A stretch of DNA of 64,000 nucleotides from REEB76 sp963774895 (GCA_963774895.1 CAVZGN010000001.1:434001-498000), one strand, 5' to 3'; shown: positions 53,068 through 60,886, counted from the first letter of the stretch. Notes: a model not told the origin generated them from the sequence alone. Translations and numbers: made by a program.

Positions 53068-53361
53068 ATGATCATCGAGAAATTCAGCTATAAGGGTTTC
53101 ACCATAAAGGTGAGTGCACACGAGTTGTTTCACGGTTTTGGTCCTTCGGGAGTCAATTTAGGCTGGTATACCAGTGCAGTCGCCATATCAAAAAAACCGG
53201 ATGGCGAGTGTCACGATTGTGAGGAAACCCTGCATCCCGGCAGGATTTCTGTCAGCCCCGAAAGAGCCATGGACTATGGCAAAAATTATGCCAGGCACGT
53301 TATTGATGAAGAAATTTTGTATTCAAACCTGAGTAAATTTCTGACGACGCGTCCGATATGA
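53068..53361 (+). CDS. GYKGF-family small protein A3
   Basis: A 97-residue protein: KFSYKGFTIKVSAHELFHG, YTSAVAISKKPDG, TLHPGRISVSPERAMDYGKN and YARHVIDEEIL. It matches A2 strongly over LHPGRIS-x-SP-(E/Q)-RA. ATG 53068 is chosen since GAGGAGA lies 7-13 bases upstream; the longer open reading has no features. It lies between the Pro-rich protein and exbB with short gaps (85 and 47 bases), so it is in the same operon. Confidence 0.78.
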   Translation: MIIEKFSYKGFTIKVSAHELFHGFGPSGVNLGWYTSAVAISKKPDGECHDCEETLHPGRISVSPERAMDYGKNYARHVIDEEILYSNLSKFLTTRPI

Positions 53362-53408
53362 ATACGTTTATTAATCGGACATGACTCTTTGGAAATGGAG
53401 GGATGCAC

Positions 53409-54113
53409 ATGAATGCCGTGACCGACCCAAATATCAACAATATTATCAACCCACCCAACCTGTCGCTCGGCCAACTTGTGCTGCATGCGGATCCAATCGT
53501 GCAAGCCGTATTGCTGCTGCTCTTGGTATTGTCCATATGGAGCTGGGCTGTCATTGTGCAGAAGGCCTTTGAACTGCATCGCGCTAAAAGGGTAGTGAAA
53601 AAACTGGAAACCGCTATCGAAAATGGGCATTCACCGGACGAAATCGGCGTAGTTGAAACGCATCCAGCCGCGGTCGTAATCAAGGCCGGGGTATTGGAAT
53701 GGCAAACACAAATTCAGCCGAACTTAGGTGAAACCCCGGGCGAAGAACGTGAACGCATAGAACAAAGCATGCGCAACGCCCTGGGTCGCGAGATGCGCCG
53801 CATGCAGAAACGCCTGCCGCTACTCGCTACCGTGGGTTCGGTCGCAGTATTCATCGGTCTATTTGGCACGGTTTGGGGAATTATGAACAGTTTCACGGCA
53901 ATTGCCCAAGCCCATGACACAAGTCTCGCTGTGGTAGCTCCCGGCATAGCCCAAGCGCTCATCGGCACAGCAGCTGGTTTGGCTGCGGCGATTCCCGCCG
54001 TCATCGGCTACAACAAATTGGTAACCGAACTGAACTATTACGCGGGGCGGCTGCAGACGCTTATCAGCGTTTGCAGCAACATGATGGTCAAAAGCATTCG
54101 CGTTGGAGCATGA
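53409..54113 (+). CDS. exbB: ExbB/TolQ-type proton channel subunit
   Basis: A 234-residue protein with three membrane segments: ADPIVQAVLLLLLVLSIWSW early, then LLATVGSVAVFIGLFGTVWGIMNSF (the family signature), and GIAQALIGTAAGLAAAIPAVIGYNK. The long cytoplasmic loop between helices 1 and 2 has the usual amphipathic character. Family knowledge: ExbB pentamers with ExbD use the proton gradient to energise TonB. ATG 53409 is preferred, since GGAGG is 6 bases before it and abuts the earlier ATG. It is followed by exbD and tonB. Confidence 0.92.
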   Translation: MNAVTDPNINNIINPPNLSLGQLVLHADPIVQAVLLLLLVLSIWSWAVIVQKAFELHRAKRVVKKLETAIENGHSPDEIGVVETHPAAVVIKAGVLEWQTQIQPNLGETPGEERERIEQSMRNALGREMRRMQKRLPLLATVGSVAVFIGLFGTVWGIMNSFTAIAQAHDTSLAVVAPGIAQALIGTAAGLAAAIPAVIGYNKLVTELNYYAGRLQTLISVCSNMMVKSIRVGA

Positions 54114-54117
54114 CGAC

Positions 54118-54615
54118 ATGGGCATGAATGTAACCCCCGGTGCGATGTCCGAAGATACGTTATCCGGTTATCAGCCAATGGCTGAAATCAATGTGACGCC
54201 ACTGGTTGACGTTATGCTGGTATTACTCATCATATTTATGATTACAGCGCCTCTTATGATGGCGCAACTGCCCATTGAACTGCCCAAAACCAGCGCGGCG
54301 GAACTAGGTAAACCGAAACAGCCGCTGATTGTTAGTCTGGATACAAAGGGGCAGTATTATATCGATGACAAACCTACTGCATCTGTGGACTTGCCCACGC
54401 AACTCAAGACACTTGCCAACCAGGATCCCGATCAGACTGTGTATGTACGCGCTGATAAAGCCATCCCCTACGGGCAAGTGATGGCACTGCTGGGCGAAGT
54501 AGGCCAATCCGGGTTTTACAGGATATCCTTGATAAGCAAACGGGCGAGTGCCTCAACGAATAGCTCCGGCGCCGCATCGCCTGCTCCCTTGGCAGGCACG
54601 CAGCCGCCACGCTGA
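54118..54615 (+). CDS. exbD: ExbD/TolR-type subunit
   Basis: A 165-residue protein with one membrane helix carrying the essential Asp (INVTPLVDVMLVLLIIFMI), then a periplasmic TolR-like domain (QTVYVRADKAIPYGQVMALLGEVGQSGF, conserved in ExbD). The C-terminal tail is Ser/Pro/Ala-rich (SASTNSSGAASPAPLAGTQPPR), longer than in most ExbDs. The start 54118 is preferred, with GGAG 10 bases upstream. Gap to exbB is 4 bases. Confidence 0.92.
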   Translation: MGMNVTPGAMSEDTLSGYQPMAEINVTPLVDVMLVLLIIFMITAPLMMAQLPIELPKTSAAELGKPKQPLIVSLDTKGQYYIDDKPTASVDLPTQLKTLANQDPDQTVYVRADKAIPYGQVMALLGEVGQSGFYRISLISKRASASTNSSGAASPAPLAGTQPPR

Positions 54616-54618
54616 ATC

Positions 54619-55245
54619 ATGCTCCAATTCAGCCACAGTCTCGGGATATCGGTCGGTATCCATATAGCAGCGGTTCTGCTCCTAATCTTGATTGCCGAAT
54701 ATCATTCGGCCACACCTCTGCCACCTTCCAACGCATCTTTGGCCGATGCCATCGCCGTCAACATTGTGCCACCACCGCCACCGCAATCACCTCCGCAGCC
54801 GCCACAACCACGGGTGCCACAGCCGACGCCGCCGGTCCTACAGCCGCCCCCGCAGACTATTTCTACCGAAGCCGCTCAGGCCGATATATCAACACCACCG
54901 CCCAAGAGCATTCCAGCTCCGGCACCGCCGCCGCCCACGCAGAGTCAAACTACGCCTCTGGAAGCGACCTATGCGCAGATTGTCAGCGCCCTTCTGGAAG
55001 CAAATAAGCGCTACCCACGCCAGGCATTGCTTGCCGGAGAACAGGGCACCGTGATCTTGTGGTTTGTGCTTAACCGTGAAGGTACGGTACTTGCGTATCG
55101 GATTGAACAGTCTTCAGGGCAACTGATATTCGATGAAGCAGTGAAACGCCTTATTCAGCGTATTCATTTTCCACCCTTTCCGAATCGCGATCTGAGCCAA
55201 CGCAAGACCTTCATGGTACCCATACAATTCGAGTTAACGGGATAA
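54619..55245 (+). CDS. tonB: TonB energy transducer
   Basis: A 208-residue protein: N-terminal membrane anchor (LGISVGIHIAAVLLLILIAE with the conserved SxxxH motif), a very Pro-rich periplasmic spacer (VPQPTPPVLQPPPQ and more) and the C-terminal TonB domain RYPRQALLAGEQGTVILWFVLNREGTV (YP motif). Family knowledge: TonB spans the periplasm to power outer-membrane transporters. No TonB-dependent receptor gene is present in the island, so its partner lies elsewhere or is atypical. It starts 3 bases after exbD. Confidence 0.92.
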   Translation: MLQFSHSLGISVGIHIAAVLLLILIAEYHSATPLPPSNASLADAIAVNIVPPPPPQSPPQPPQPRVPQPTPPVLQPPPQTISTEAAQADISTPPPKSIPAPAPPPPTQSQTTPLEATYAQIVSALLEANKRYPRQALLAGEQGTVILWFVLNREGTVLAYRIEQSSGQLIFDEAVKRLIQRIHFPPFPNRDLSQRKTFMVPIQFELTG

Positions 55246-55253
55246 ATTGTTGT

Positions 55254-55338
55254 TGTCTCATTCCACCGACATCATATTTTTCACTGAATTCAAGGCGTTG
55301 TAGATTCAATCCGGTCTAAGCGTCACCCTCAGGCGACA
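55254..55338. promoter_or_regulatory. Pair of GlrR-type enhancer sites
   Basis: TGTC-N10-GACA perfect at 55254-55271 and CGTC-N10-GACA (one mismatch) at 55321-55338. They are 67 bases apart, exactly the same spacing as the pair at 52213 and 52280. Upstream of the sigma-54 promoter at 55401. Confidence 0.7.
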
Positions 55339-55400
55339 GATTTCCAGATAACGGTCGGTAAGACCCGCCGAATTAACCGTGTTTGCTGAATATCGGATTC

Positions 55401-55416
55401 TGGCACGTCGTTTGCA
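55401..55416 (+). promoter_or_regulatory. Sigma-54 promoter of the lipoprotein/GYKGF A4 pair
   Basis: TGGCACGTCGTTTGCA is a perfect match to the -24/-12 consensus, 61 bases before the ATG at 55477. Confidence 0.88.
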
Positions 55417-55476
55417 GGAGTATTCATCGGGTATCGAACCCAGGCTTTTCACTCCATTAAACATGCAGGTGGCGTT

Positions 55477-55680
55477 ATGAAAATCATAGTTGCTGGATGC
55501 TTGACAGCTTCGCTGATCCTCGGGGCACTCTGTGCTTGTAATGGCAATAATCCACAAAATAACCCGCAAGCGACTCCTGCCCCCACTACCCAGCAGGCGC
55601 CCGCACAGACAACACAGCCGGCGCCTACAGCCACGACCAAATCGAAGGCAGGATCGAACGTCGTACCGCCACCCCTCTGA
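55477..55680 (+). CDS. Tiny lipoprotein L1 with PPPL tail
   Basis: A 67-residue precursor: signal MKIIVAGCLTASLILGALCAC with lipobox LCAC, then a Thr/Pro/Gln-rich chain (PAPTTQQAPAQTTQPAPTAT) and the ending NVVPPPL. Not recognised. It is a paralog in composition and layout of L2 at 56209 (TTQQAPA-x2-TQPAP-x2-TT). It is directly behind a perfect sigma-54 promoter and is followed 28 bases later by paralog A4. Confidence 0.75.
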   Translation: MKIIVAGCLTASLILGALCACNGNNPQNNPQATPAPTTQQAPAQTTQPAPTATTKSKAGSNVVPPPL

Positions 55681-55708
55681 GGAAAGCCGTTTCACCAGGA
55701 GAATTGCC

Positions 55709-55984
55709 ATGACCCATAAAATCTTCGGCTATAAGGGATTTATCGTAAAGGTGATACCGCGTGAAGTCATTGCCATGCAATCCGCAGCCAACAGACGTAT
55801 CCGTTATGCAGCATCCGTGGTGATCATGCGTTTTGTGGATGCCACACGCCACAAAAACGCGATGCGCTGCTATCCGGGTGGCACATGCGTGACGCCGGAG
55901 CAAGCGCTGAAGCTGGGCACGGAATATGCCACTCACCTGATTGACGATGATTTCTCCATTACTGCGACGGCTGAACAATTCTGA
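55709..55984 (+). CDS. GYKGF-family small protein A4
   Basis: A 91-residue protein: IFGYKGFIVKVIPREVIA, RYAASVVIMRFVD, CYPGGTCVTPEQALKLGTEY and ATHLIDDDF. It is closest to A1 in the first motif and has YPGG in place of HPGR. AGGAGA 7-12 bases before ATG 55709 sets the start. With L1 it forms a lipoprotein plus GYKGF cassette; no other gene shares the operon. Confidence 0.78.
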   Translation: MTHKIFGYKGFIVKVIPREVIAMQSAANRRIRYAASVVIMRFVDATRHKNAMRCYPGGTCVTPEQALKLGTEYATHLIDDDFSITATAEQF

Positions 55985-56010
55985 ATTGACCGGCATTATT
56001 TTACGCTGCT

Positions 56011-56028
56011 GATCGTCGCAATGAGACA
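56011..56028. promoter_or_regulatory. Weak GlrR-type site
   Basis: GATC-N10-GACA (6 of 8 positions), with the complement starting TTGTCTCATT, which recurs in the site at 55254-55271. It lies 90 bases before the sigma-54 promoter at 56118. Confidence 0.35.
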
Positions 56029-56117
56029 ACGCTTCATTCATACGTTATGCCTATAACAAATGCTATTTGGAATTGGATCTATGCAAAAGGCTTTTAAAAT
56101 CGGGTGTATTCGAAGCT

Positions 56118-56133
56118 TGGCATGCAGCTTGCT
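56118..56133 (+). promoter_or_regulatory. Sigma-54 promoter of the L2/EF-hand pair
   Basis: TGGCATGCAGCTTGCT, GG and GC 10 bases apart, 76 bases before the ATG at 56209. Confidence 0.82.
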
Positions 56134-56208
56134 GCATTTCAATCGGAGACGATATAAAACCATCGTGTTGCTTGTATCAATTTCATCACAACTGGGAAGG
56201 AGAGAACC

Positions 56209-56400
56209 ATGAAAATCGCTAATGCATTGGCTGCGCTACTGACACTCGGCCTTATTGCTGGGTGTTCTGGTAATCCGTCGCAGGACTCACAACAACAAGG
56301 TATGAACCCTGCAGGAACCACCACACAACAGGCGCCGGCTCCGGCCACGCAGCCAGCACCGGCTCCAACGACCCACCAGCCACCACCCCCGTCGATATGA
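56209..56400 (+). CDS. Tiny lipoprotein L2 with PPPPSI tail
   Basis: A 63-residue precursor: signal MKIANALAALLTLGLIAGC with lipobox IAGC, a Gln/Pro/Thr-rich chain (TTTQQAPAPATQPAPAPTTH) and the ending QPPPPSI. Same layout as L1. GGAAGGAGAG lies 8-17 bases before the ATG. It is behind the third rightward sigma-54 promoter and followed 78 bases later by the EF-hand gene. Confidence 0.75.
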   Translation: MKIANALAALLTLGLIAGCSGNPSQDSQQQGMNPAGTTTQQAPAPATQPAPAPTTHQPPPPSI

Positions 56401-56478
56401 TCGTGTCATCAGCCTCAGACTGACAACGAAAATATCATGTTCAGAGGTAAATCACGCACTCTTATTTTAGAGGCATTT

Positions 56479-56856
56479 ATGAAAAACGTAATCGCAGTAA
56501 TTTCAGGAATTGTGTTGGCAATCAGCCTGGGCGCCGCTTTCGCGGGCAATACACCAGCTAGCGGCAAGCAGGATATGCAGAATCCGGAGCAGGCATCGCA
56601 GACTCCATCCGATCCTCAAAATGCATGCAATACCAAATACCCAAGCTTCAGCCAGCTTGATACCAAACATAAGGATTATCTCACCAAGAAAGAAGTAAGC
56701 CGGGTTCACGGCCTGGAACAGGCATTCAAGAAAGCTGACACCGACCATAATGGGAAACTGAGCGATTCTGAATATACGGCGTGGGTGGAATCCCATTGCA
56801 AAAGCAGCATGCTGAACCAGCAACCGCAGGGGCAGACACCACCACCGGTTGGATGA
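56479..56856 (+). CDS. Periplasmic EF-hand protein with PPPVG tail
   Basis: A 125-residue precursor with signal peptide (NVIAVISGIVLAISLGAAFA). It has two helix-loop-helix units: a degenerate one (FSQLDTKHKDYLTKKEVS) and a canonical calcium loop DTDHNGKLSDSEY. Two Cys (NACNTKY and ESHCKSS) may form a disulfide. It ends QGQTPPPVG, so it shares the PPP tail. Family knowledge: periplasmic EF-hand proteins bind calcium, but the partner here is unknown. It is co-transcribed with L2 and closed by a strong hairpin at 56905-56935. Confidence 0.82.
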   Translation: MKNVIAVISGIVLAISLGAAFAGNTPASGKQDMQNPEQASQTPSDPQNACNTKYPSFSQLDTKHKDYLTKKEVSRVHGLEQAFKKADTDHNGKLSDSEYTAWVESHCKSSMLNQQPQGQTPPPVG

Positions 56857-56904
56857 TTTAAATCGCGCGGTTATTAAACGCGTCTGCTATCAGCAGAACC
56901 TGTG

Positions 56905-56935
56905 TTCCGGCAGGGTCCGTTGGACCCTGCCGGAA
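56905..56935 (+). terminator. Hairpin terminator after the EF-hand gene
   Basis: A perfect 14-bp stem (56905-56918 with 56922-56935) and a 3-base loop; the T-tract after it is weak (TGTTG). Confidence 0.7.
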
Positions 56936-57123
56936 TGTTGTATATTTGAATGGCAACTGTGCAAACTATGAAAGCCAGGCACCACCAGCTAGTAGCAAAT
57001 AAGAAATAAACAGGCGGATTTTGCTATAGCTCTTGGCAGAGCTCGACTACAAAGTTTCAGGGAAGGCGCGCAGAACCGCTGTATTTTGGGTGTCAATGGA
57101 AATAAGGAGTGTGTGTAGCACTT

Positions 57124-58560
57124 ATGAAAATTCTTCAGCCCAGCTCGATACGCAAACGGATCCTGTTCTCATTTTCGCTAGTCATGTTACCCCTGGTCTT
57201 TGGACTGGCAGTAGCAATACTCTCCATACATAATCTGGCTACACAGGGGCAAAACGCAGTTCTAAACGCCGCCGATACCGTTCAATACAGCCGCACGTTG
57301 CTGGAAGAACTACCCGATATGGAACGTAATGCGCTCCAGTACCGGGTACTGCAAGATCAATCGCTGTATAAGCTTTATACAGAACGGCATCAAGAATTCC
57401 AGCAGACCAGTACTGCCTTCTCACGCTTGAAGCTTAATGACACCATGCGTGAAAAACTCAACGAACTTACCACACGAGAGCAAGTCGTTTTCAATAATTT
57501 TTCGCGGTTCGATCCAAATTCAGACGATTCCAATATGGCAGTGGATCAATTTGAGGATTTGAACAATCTGGCACGCTCCATACTCGCATTAGGCACGCAA
57601 TCCATCGAAAATGAAATCAATAATATGCAGACGACTTCCAAAACCCGTCAAAGCCAACTGGCGTGGCTGGTGGCAATTCTGATACTCGCGGGTTTTTGCA
57701 TGGCTGCAATATCCATCGTTCTGATCACTCGGCCAATGCGATCAATAGACCAGGCGATAAAGGGAATCGGCGCCGGAGATCTGGCCACCCCGATCGCGGT
57801 GAAAGGACCCCAGGATCTGAATGAACTTGGCAAACGCTTGGACTGGTTGCGCTCCAGGTTGCTTGATCTCGAGCAGCATCGCGTTCGCTTTCTCAGGCAT
57901 ATCTCACATGAACTCAAGACACCGTTGACAAACATCCGTGAAGGTTCGCAGTTGTTGACGGATCAGATCGTGGGACCGCTTAATACTGAACAATTGGAAA
58001 TTGCGCAGATTCTGCAAAAGAATGGCATGCAGTTGCAACAACGCATCGAAGATCTGCTGAATTACAGCGCCGCGCAAGGGCCTCAATTGTTCGGTGAAAA
58101 CCAATTGATCAAGTTCAATCAGGTGATTGTCAAAGTGATCGAGGACCAGAAGATGGCCATCAAGGCCAAACACATAAAAATCGATGCGCACTTGCATGAA
58201 GTCGCCATACTGGCTGATGCGGAAAAAATTCGTATCGTAGTGGACAATCTGCTTTCCAACGCCATCAAATACTCGCCCATGGGCGGTGTAATCGGGCTGA
58301 ATCTAAAGGTAGAGAATGGTCAAGCGGTTTTGAATGTGGAAGATCAAGGTCCAGGCATCAAAGCGGATGAGCGGGAGAAGGTTTTTGAAGCTTTTTATCA
58401 GGGCCAGGGCAGTGACAGCGGTTATGTAAAAGGCACCGGATTGGGTCTATCCATCGCCCGCGAATATATACGTCTGCACCAAGGTATGATTGAGATCGTC
58501 GAACGACAGCATGGAGCAGGCTTTCGGATTGCTCTACCCGCTACGGGATCAGGAGGCTGA
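57124..58560 (+). CDS. glrK: Sensor histidine kinase, GlrK/QseE type
   Basis: A 478-residue protein: membrane helix about 13-36, a helical periplasmic sensor, helix about 178-202, a HAMP domain (RPMRSIDQAIKGIGAGDLAT), HisKA with His262 in FLRHISHELKTPLTNI, and a HATPase with LLSNAIKYSP, DQGPGI and GTGLGLSIAREY. Length and gene order (kinase, lipoprotein, sigma-54 regulator) match the glrK-qseG-glrR locus of enterobacteria (kinase about 475 residues). Family knowledge: GlrK phosphorylates GlrR and is influenced by the lipoprotein QseG. ATG 57124 is chosen, although an AAGGAG is nearer an upstream GTG. Confidence 0.88.
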   Translation: MKILQPSSIRKRILFSFSLVMLPLVFGLAVAILSIHNLATQGQNAVLNAADTVQYSRTLLEELPDMERNALQYRVLQDQSLYKLYTERHQEFQQTSTAFSRLKLNDTMREKLNELTTREQVVFNNFSRFDPNSDDSNMAVDQFEDLNNLARSILALGTQSIENEINNMQTTSKTRQSQLAWLVAILILAGFCMAAISIVLITRPMRSIDQAIKGIGAGDLATPIAVKGPQDLNELGKRLDWLRSRLLDLEQHRVRFLRHISHELKTPLTNIREGSQLLTDQIVGPLNTEQLEIAQILQKNGMQLQQRIEDLLNYSAAQGPQLFGENQLIKFNQVIVKVIEDQKMAIKAKHIKIDAHLHEVAILADAEKIRIVVDNLLSNAIKYSPMGGVIGLNLKVENGQAVLNVEDQGPGIKADEREKVFEAFYQGQGSDSGYVKGTGLGLSIAREYIRLHQGMIEIVERQHGAGFRIALPATGSGG

Positions 58561-59172
58561 ATGCGCAGGAATTTGCCTGGCCTAGTTGTATCGCTCGTCA
58601 TCAGCATTATTCTGGTTTTGACGGGATGTATTCCCCGCTCCACAAAGCCGGATGTGCTTATGATCCCTGAAACAGGTGACGGCCAAATTGTCAGATTGAT
58701 GGACTACGTCAACACCGTCTTGAGTCTGCCACCGGCTGCTCAGGCGGCCACGCAGGAAAACCTTAGGCAGCAATATAATCTAACGCAGTTCCCCGAAGAC
58801 CGGATGCGACTTGCGCTTTTGGATGTTCTGTCGGACAGGCCGTCGCGCAATCTGGATGAGGCTGTGTCATTAGTATCTGGATATAACTGGGAAGTAGTGG
58901 GGCCGGGATTCAAGGGCTTGGCCAATCTGCTATTAAATATTGCCAGTAGTCAGCAAGCAATCGCCACAATTGACCAGTCACTCGCGCAGCAATTGGCTTC
59001 GGAGCGCTCACAAAAAGATCATCTTCAACAACAACTGGACGCGTTGAAGAGTATCGAGAAAACCATGGATAAACGCGACAAGTCGATAGTGGCTCCACCC
59101 ATCCGCAAGCTGCCGCCAGCCTCAACCAGCAACTCACAACCTCCAGCCACACCCCCTGGGGAGCAGCTTTGA
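58561..59172 (+). CDS. qseG: QseG-like outer-membrane lipoprotein
   Basis: A 203-residue precursor: signal VSLVISIILVLTGC with lipobox LTGC, a helical region (MDYVNTVLSLPPAAQAATQE) and a coiled-coil-like stretch SERSQKDHLQQQLDALKSIE near the C-terminus, with a Pro/Ser-rich tail. Family knowledge: QseG is an outer-membrane lipoprotein that contacts the GlrK (QseE) sensor domain and promotes its kinase activity. The ATG follows the kinase stop directly, and its own end overlaps the regulator start. Length agrees (QseG about 237 residues). Confidence 0.78.
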   Translation: MRRNLPGLVVSLVISIILVLTGCIPRSTKPDVLMIPETGDGQIVRLMDYVNTVLSLPPAAQAATQENLRQQYNLTQFPEDRMRLALLDVLSDRPSRNLDEAVSLVSGYNWEVVGPGFKGLANLLLNIASSQQAIATIDQSLAQQLASERSQKDHLQQQLDALKSIEKTMDKRDKSIVAPPIRKLPPASTSNSQPPATPPGEQL

Positions 59173-60545
59173 AAGCCACGCCCGCAAAAGCGATCTTGAC
59201 TACGGGACGTATTCTGGTTGCTGACGATGACCCCGGCCTGCTGCGCCTGTTAGTCATGCGTCTGACCGCTGCGGGGCACGAGGTGCGTACGGTGGAAAGC
59301 GGCGAACAGGCCTTGGCGCAGATCCCGCTGTTCCGGCCACACGCGGTCATAACCGATATGCGCATGGCGGGTATGGATGGTATTGAGCTATTTAACAACA
59401 TACGGCGCCATGATCAATCTTTGCCAGTGATCATTCTCACCGCTCATGGCACTATTCCTGACGCCGTGGATGCCACCCATAAAGGAGTATTTGCCTATCT
59501 CACCAAACCCTTCGATAGCAAATCACTGTTGAAATGGGTGAACGATGCCTTGCGGATATCCGGCAAGCTTGAATTAAAAGATGTTGAAAACGCAGATGCT
59601 GCATGGCGTGCGGACATTATCACACGCAGCCTGCTGATGGAGGATTTGTTGCGTCAAGCGAAGCTCGTATCTGCGGGCGATACGGCGGTTCTCATACAAG
59701 GTGAGAGTGGTACCGGCAAGGAACTATTGGCGCGTGCCATTCACAACGCCAGCCCGCGCGGCGACAAGCCGTTCATAGCCGTCAACTGTGCCGCGATCCC
59801 GGAAACCCTGCTGGAATCCGAGCTTTTCGGATACAGCAAGGGCGCATTCACCGGTGCAACCTCGGACCGGCGCGGCCTGTTTCAGGCCGCACATACCGGT
59901 ACTCTATTCCTGGATGAGATTGGCGACATGCCTTTGAGTTTCCAGGTGAAATTGTTGCGTGCGTTGCAGGAGAAAGAAATCCGGCCGGTTGGTTCGAATA
60001 ATCCTATCGCAGTGGATGTACGCATTATTTCGGCCACGAACCATGACCTTGAAAAGAAGGTCTCGGAACAGGGGTTCCGCGAAGATCTATATTATCGGCT
60101 GGCAGTAGTGCCGCTGACCATGCCACCGCTGGCAGCCCGCCGCGAAGATATTCCGCTCCTGGTTACCCATTTCCTAAGCCATGCGGGAGGAAGCAATACA
60201 AAAAGCATCAAAGGATTTGCACCCCGGGCCATGGAACTATTATTGAGTGCGCCTTGGCCGGGCAATGTGCGGCAGCTACAGAACGTAGTGGAACAAACCG
60301 TAGCACTTACCACCACCCCCCTCATACCGGAAGTCCTGGTACAAAATGCCCTGCGTGAGAAGACCGGACAAGTCACTTCCCTGGTCGAAGCGCGGGAACA
60401 TTTTGAACGCGAATACCTGGTACAACTACTGCAAATCACCGAGGGCAACGTAAGTCAGGCAGCACACCTGGCGCAGCGGAATCGCACTGAATTCTACAAA
60501 CTTTTACACCGTTACCAACTTAAACCAGAGGAATTCCGATCCTGA
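59169..60545 (+). CDS. glrR: Sigma-54-dependent response regulator, GlrR/QseF type
   Basis: A 458-residue protein in three parts. Receiver: ILVADDDPGLLRLLVMRL, with phosphoacceptor Asp63 in VITDMRMAGMDG. AAA+: GESGTGKELLARA from 178, GAFTGA at 225-230 (the sigma-54 contact loop), FLDEIGDMPLSFQVKLLRALQE. C-terminal Fis-type helix-turn-helix: EGNVSQAAHLAQRNRTEFYK. Family knowledge: phosphorylated GlrR opens sigma-54 promoters after binding TGTC-N10-GACA. Such sites and four sigma-54 promoters lie elsewhere in the island. The start is TTG at 59169, overlapping the TGA of qseG, with GGGGAG about 7 bases upstream. Last gene before the attR repeat. Confidence 0.92.
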   Translation: MKATPAKAILTTGRILVADDDPGLLRLLVMRLTAAGHEVRTVESGEQALAQIPLFRPHAVITDMRMAGMDGIELFNNIRRHDQSLPVIILTAHGTIPDAVDATHKGVFAYLTKPFDSKSLLKWVNDALRISGKLELKDVENADAAWRADIITRSLLMEDLLRQAKLVSAGDTAVLIQGESGTGKELLARAIHNASPRGDKPFIAVNCAAIPETLLESELFGYSKGAFTGATSDRRGLFQAAHTGTLFLDEIGDMPLSFQVKLLRALQEKEIRPVGSNNPIAVDVRIISATNHDLEKKVSEQGFREDLYYRLAVVPLTMPPLAARREDIPLLVTHFLSHAGGSNTKSIKGFAPRAMELLLSAPWPGNVRQLQNVVEQTVALTTTPLIPEVLVQNALREKTGQVTSLVEAREHFEREYLVQLLQITEGNVSQAAHLAQRNRTEFYKLLHRYQLKPEEFRS

Positions 60546-60652
60546 TTCGGTGCGAGTTGATACCGCCCATATATTAACAGCGGATTCTGTACTTTGAGAA
60601 GGGCGAGCGCCGCATGTAAGTGATTTTGATCGAACGCTTAAATATAACTTGT

Positions 60653-60699
60653 ATTCGTAATGCGTGGGTCGGGAGTTCGACTCTCTCCGCCGGCACCAA
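60653..60699 (+). repeat. Right attachment repeat: 3' part of tRNA-Thr
   Basis: Identical to 50123-50169. It has no acceptor 5' half, D arm or complete anticodon stem, so it is not a tRNA gene but the attR-like end of the island. Confidence 0.88.
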
Positions 60700-60886
60700 A
60701 AGAGCAAATGAATTAGCTAGTTGATTGATTTCTTGGTTCCGCTACTGGCGTTCAAGTAGCGATCGTTTACAGACATCATCAATTGATGATATATCCGCGG
60801 AAGGGTAATATTCGAAGGGATGAGTTTCAGTAGTGCCGGCCGCTTAAGGAAATTCAAAGTCGCCTGTGTGACAAGGAACGGCCAGA

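Noticed and set aside
57020..57060. Sigma-54 promoter before glrK (TTGGCAGAGCTC...)
   Set aside because: There is no TTGC at the required distance from GG.
60653..60699. A second tRNA-Thr gene
   Set aside because: Only the 3' part is present; the 5' acceptor strand, D arm and half of the anticodon stem are missing.
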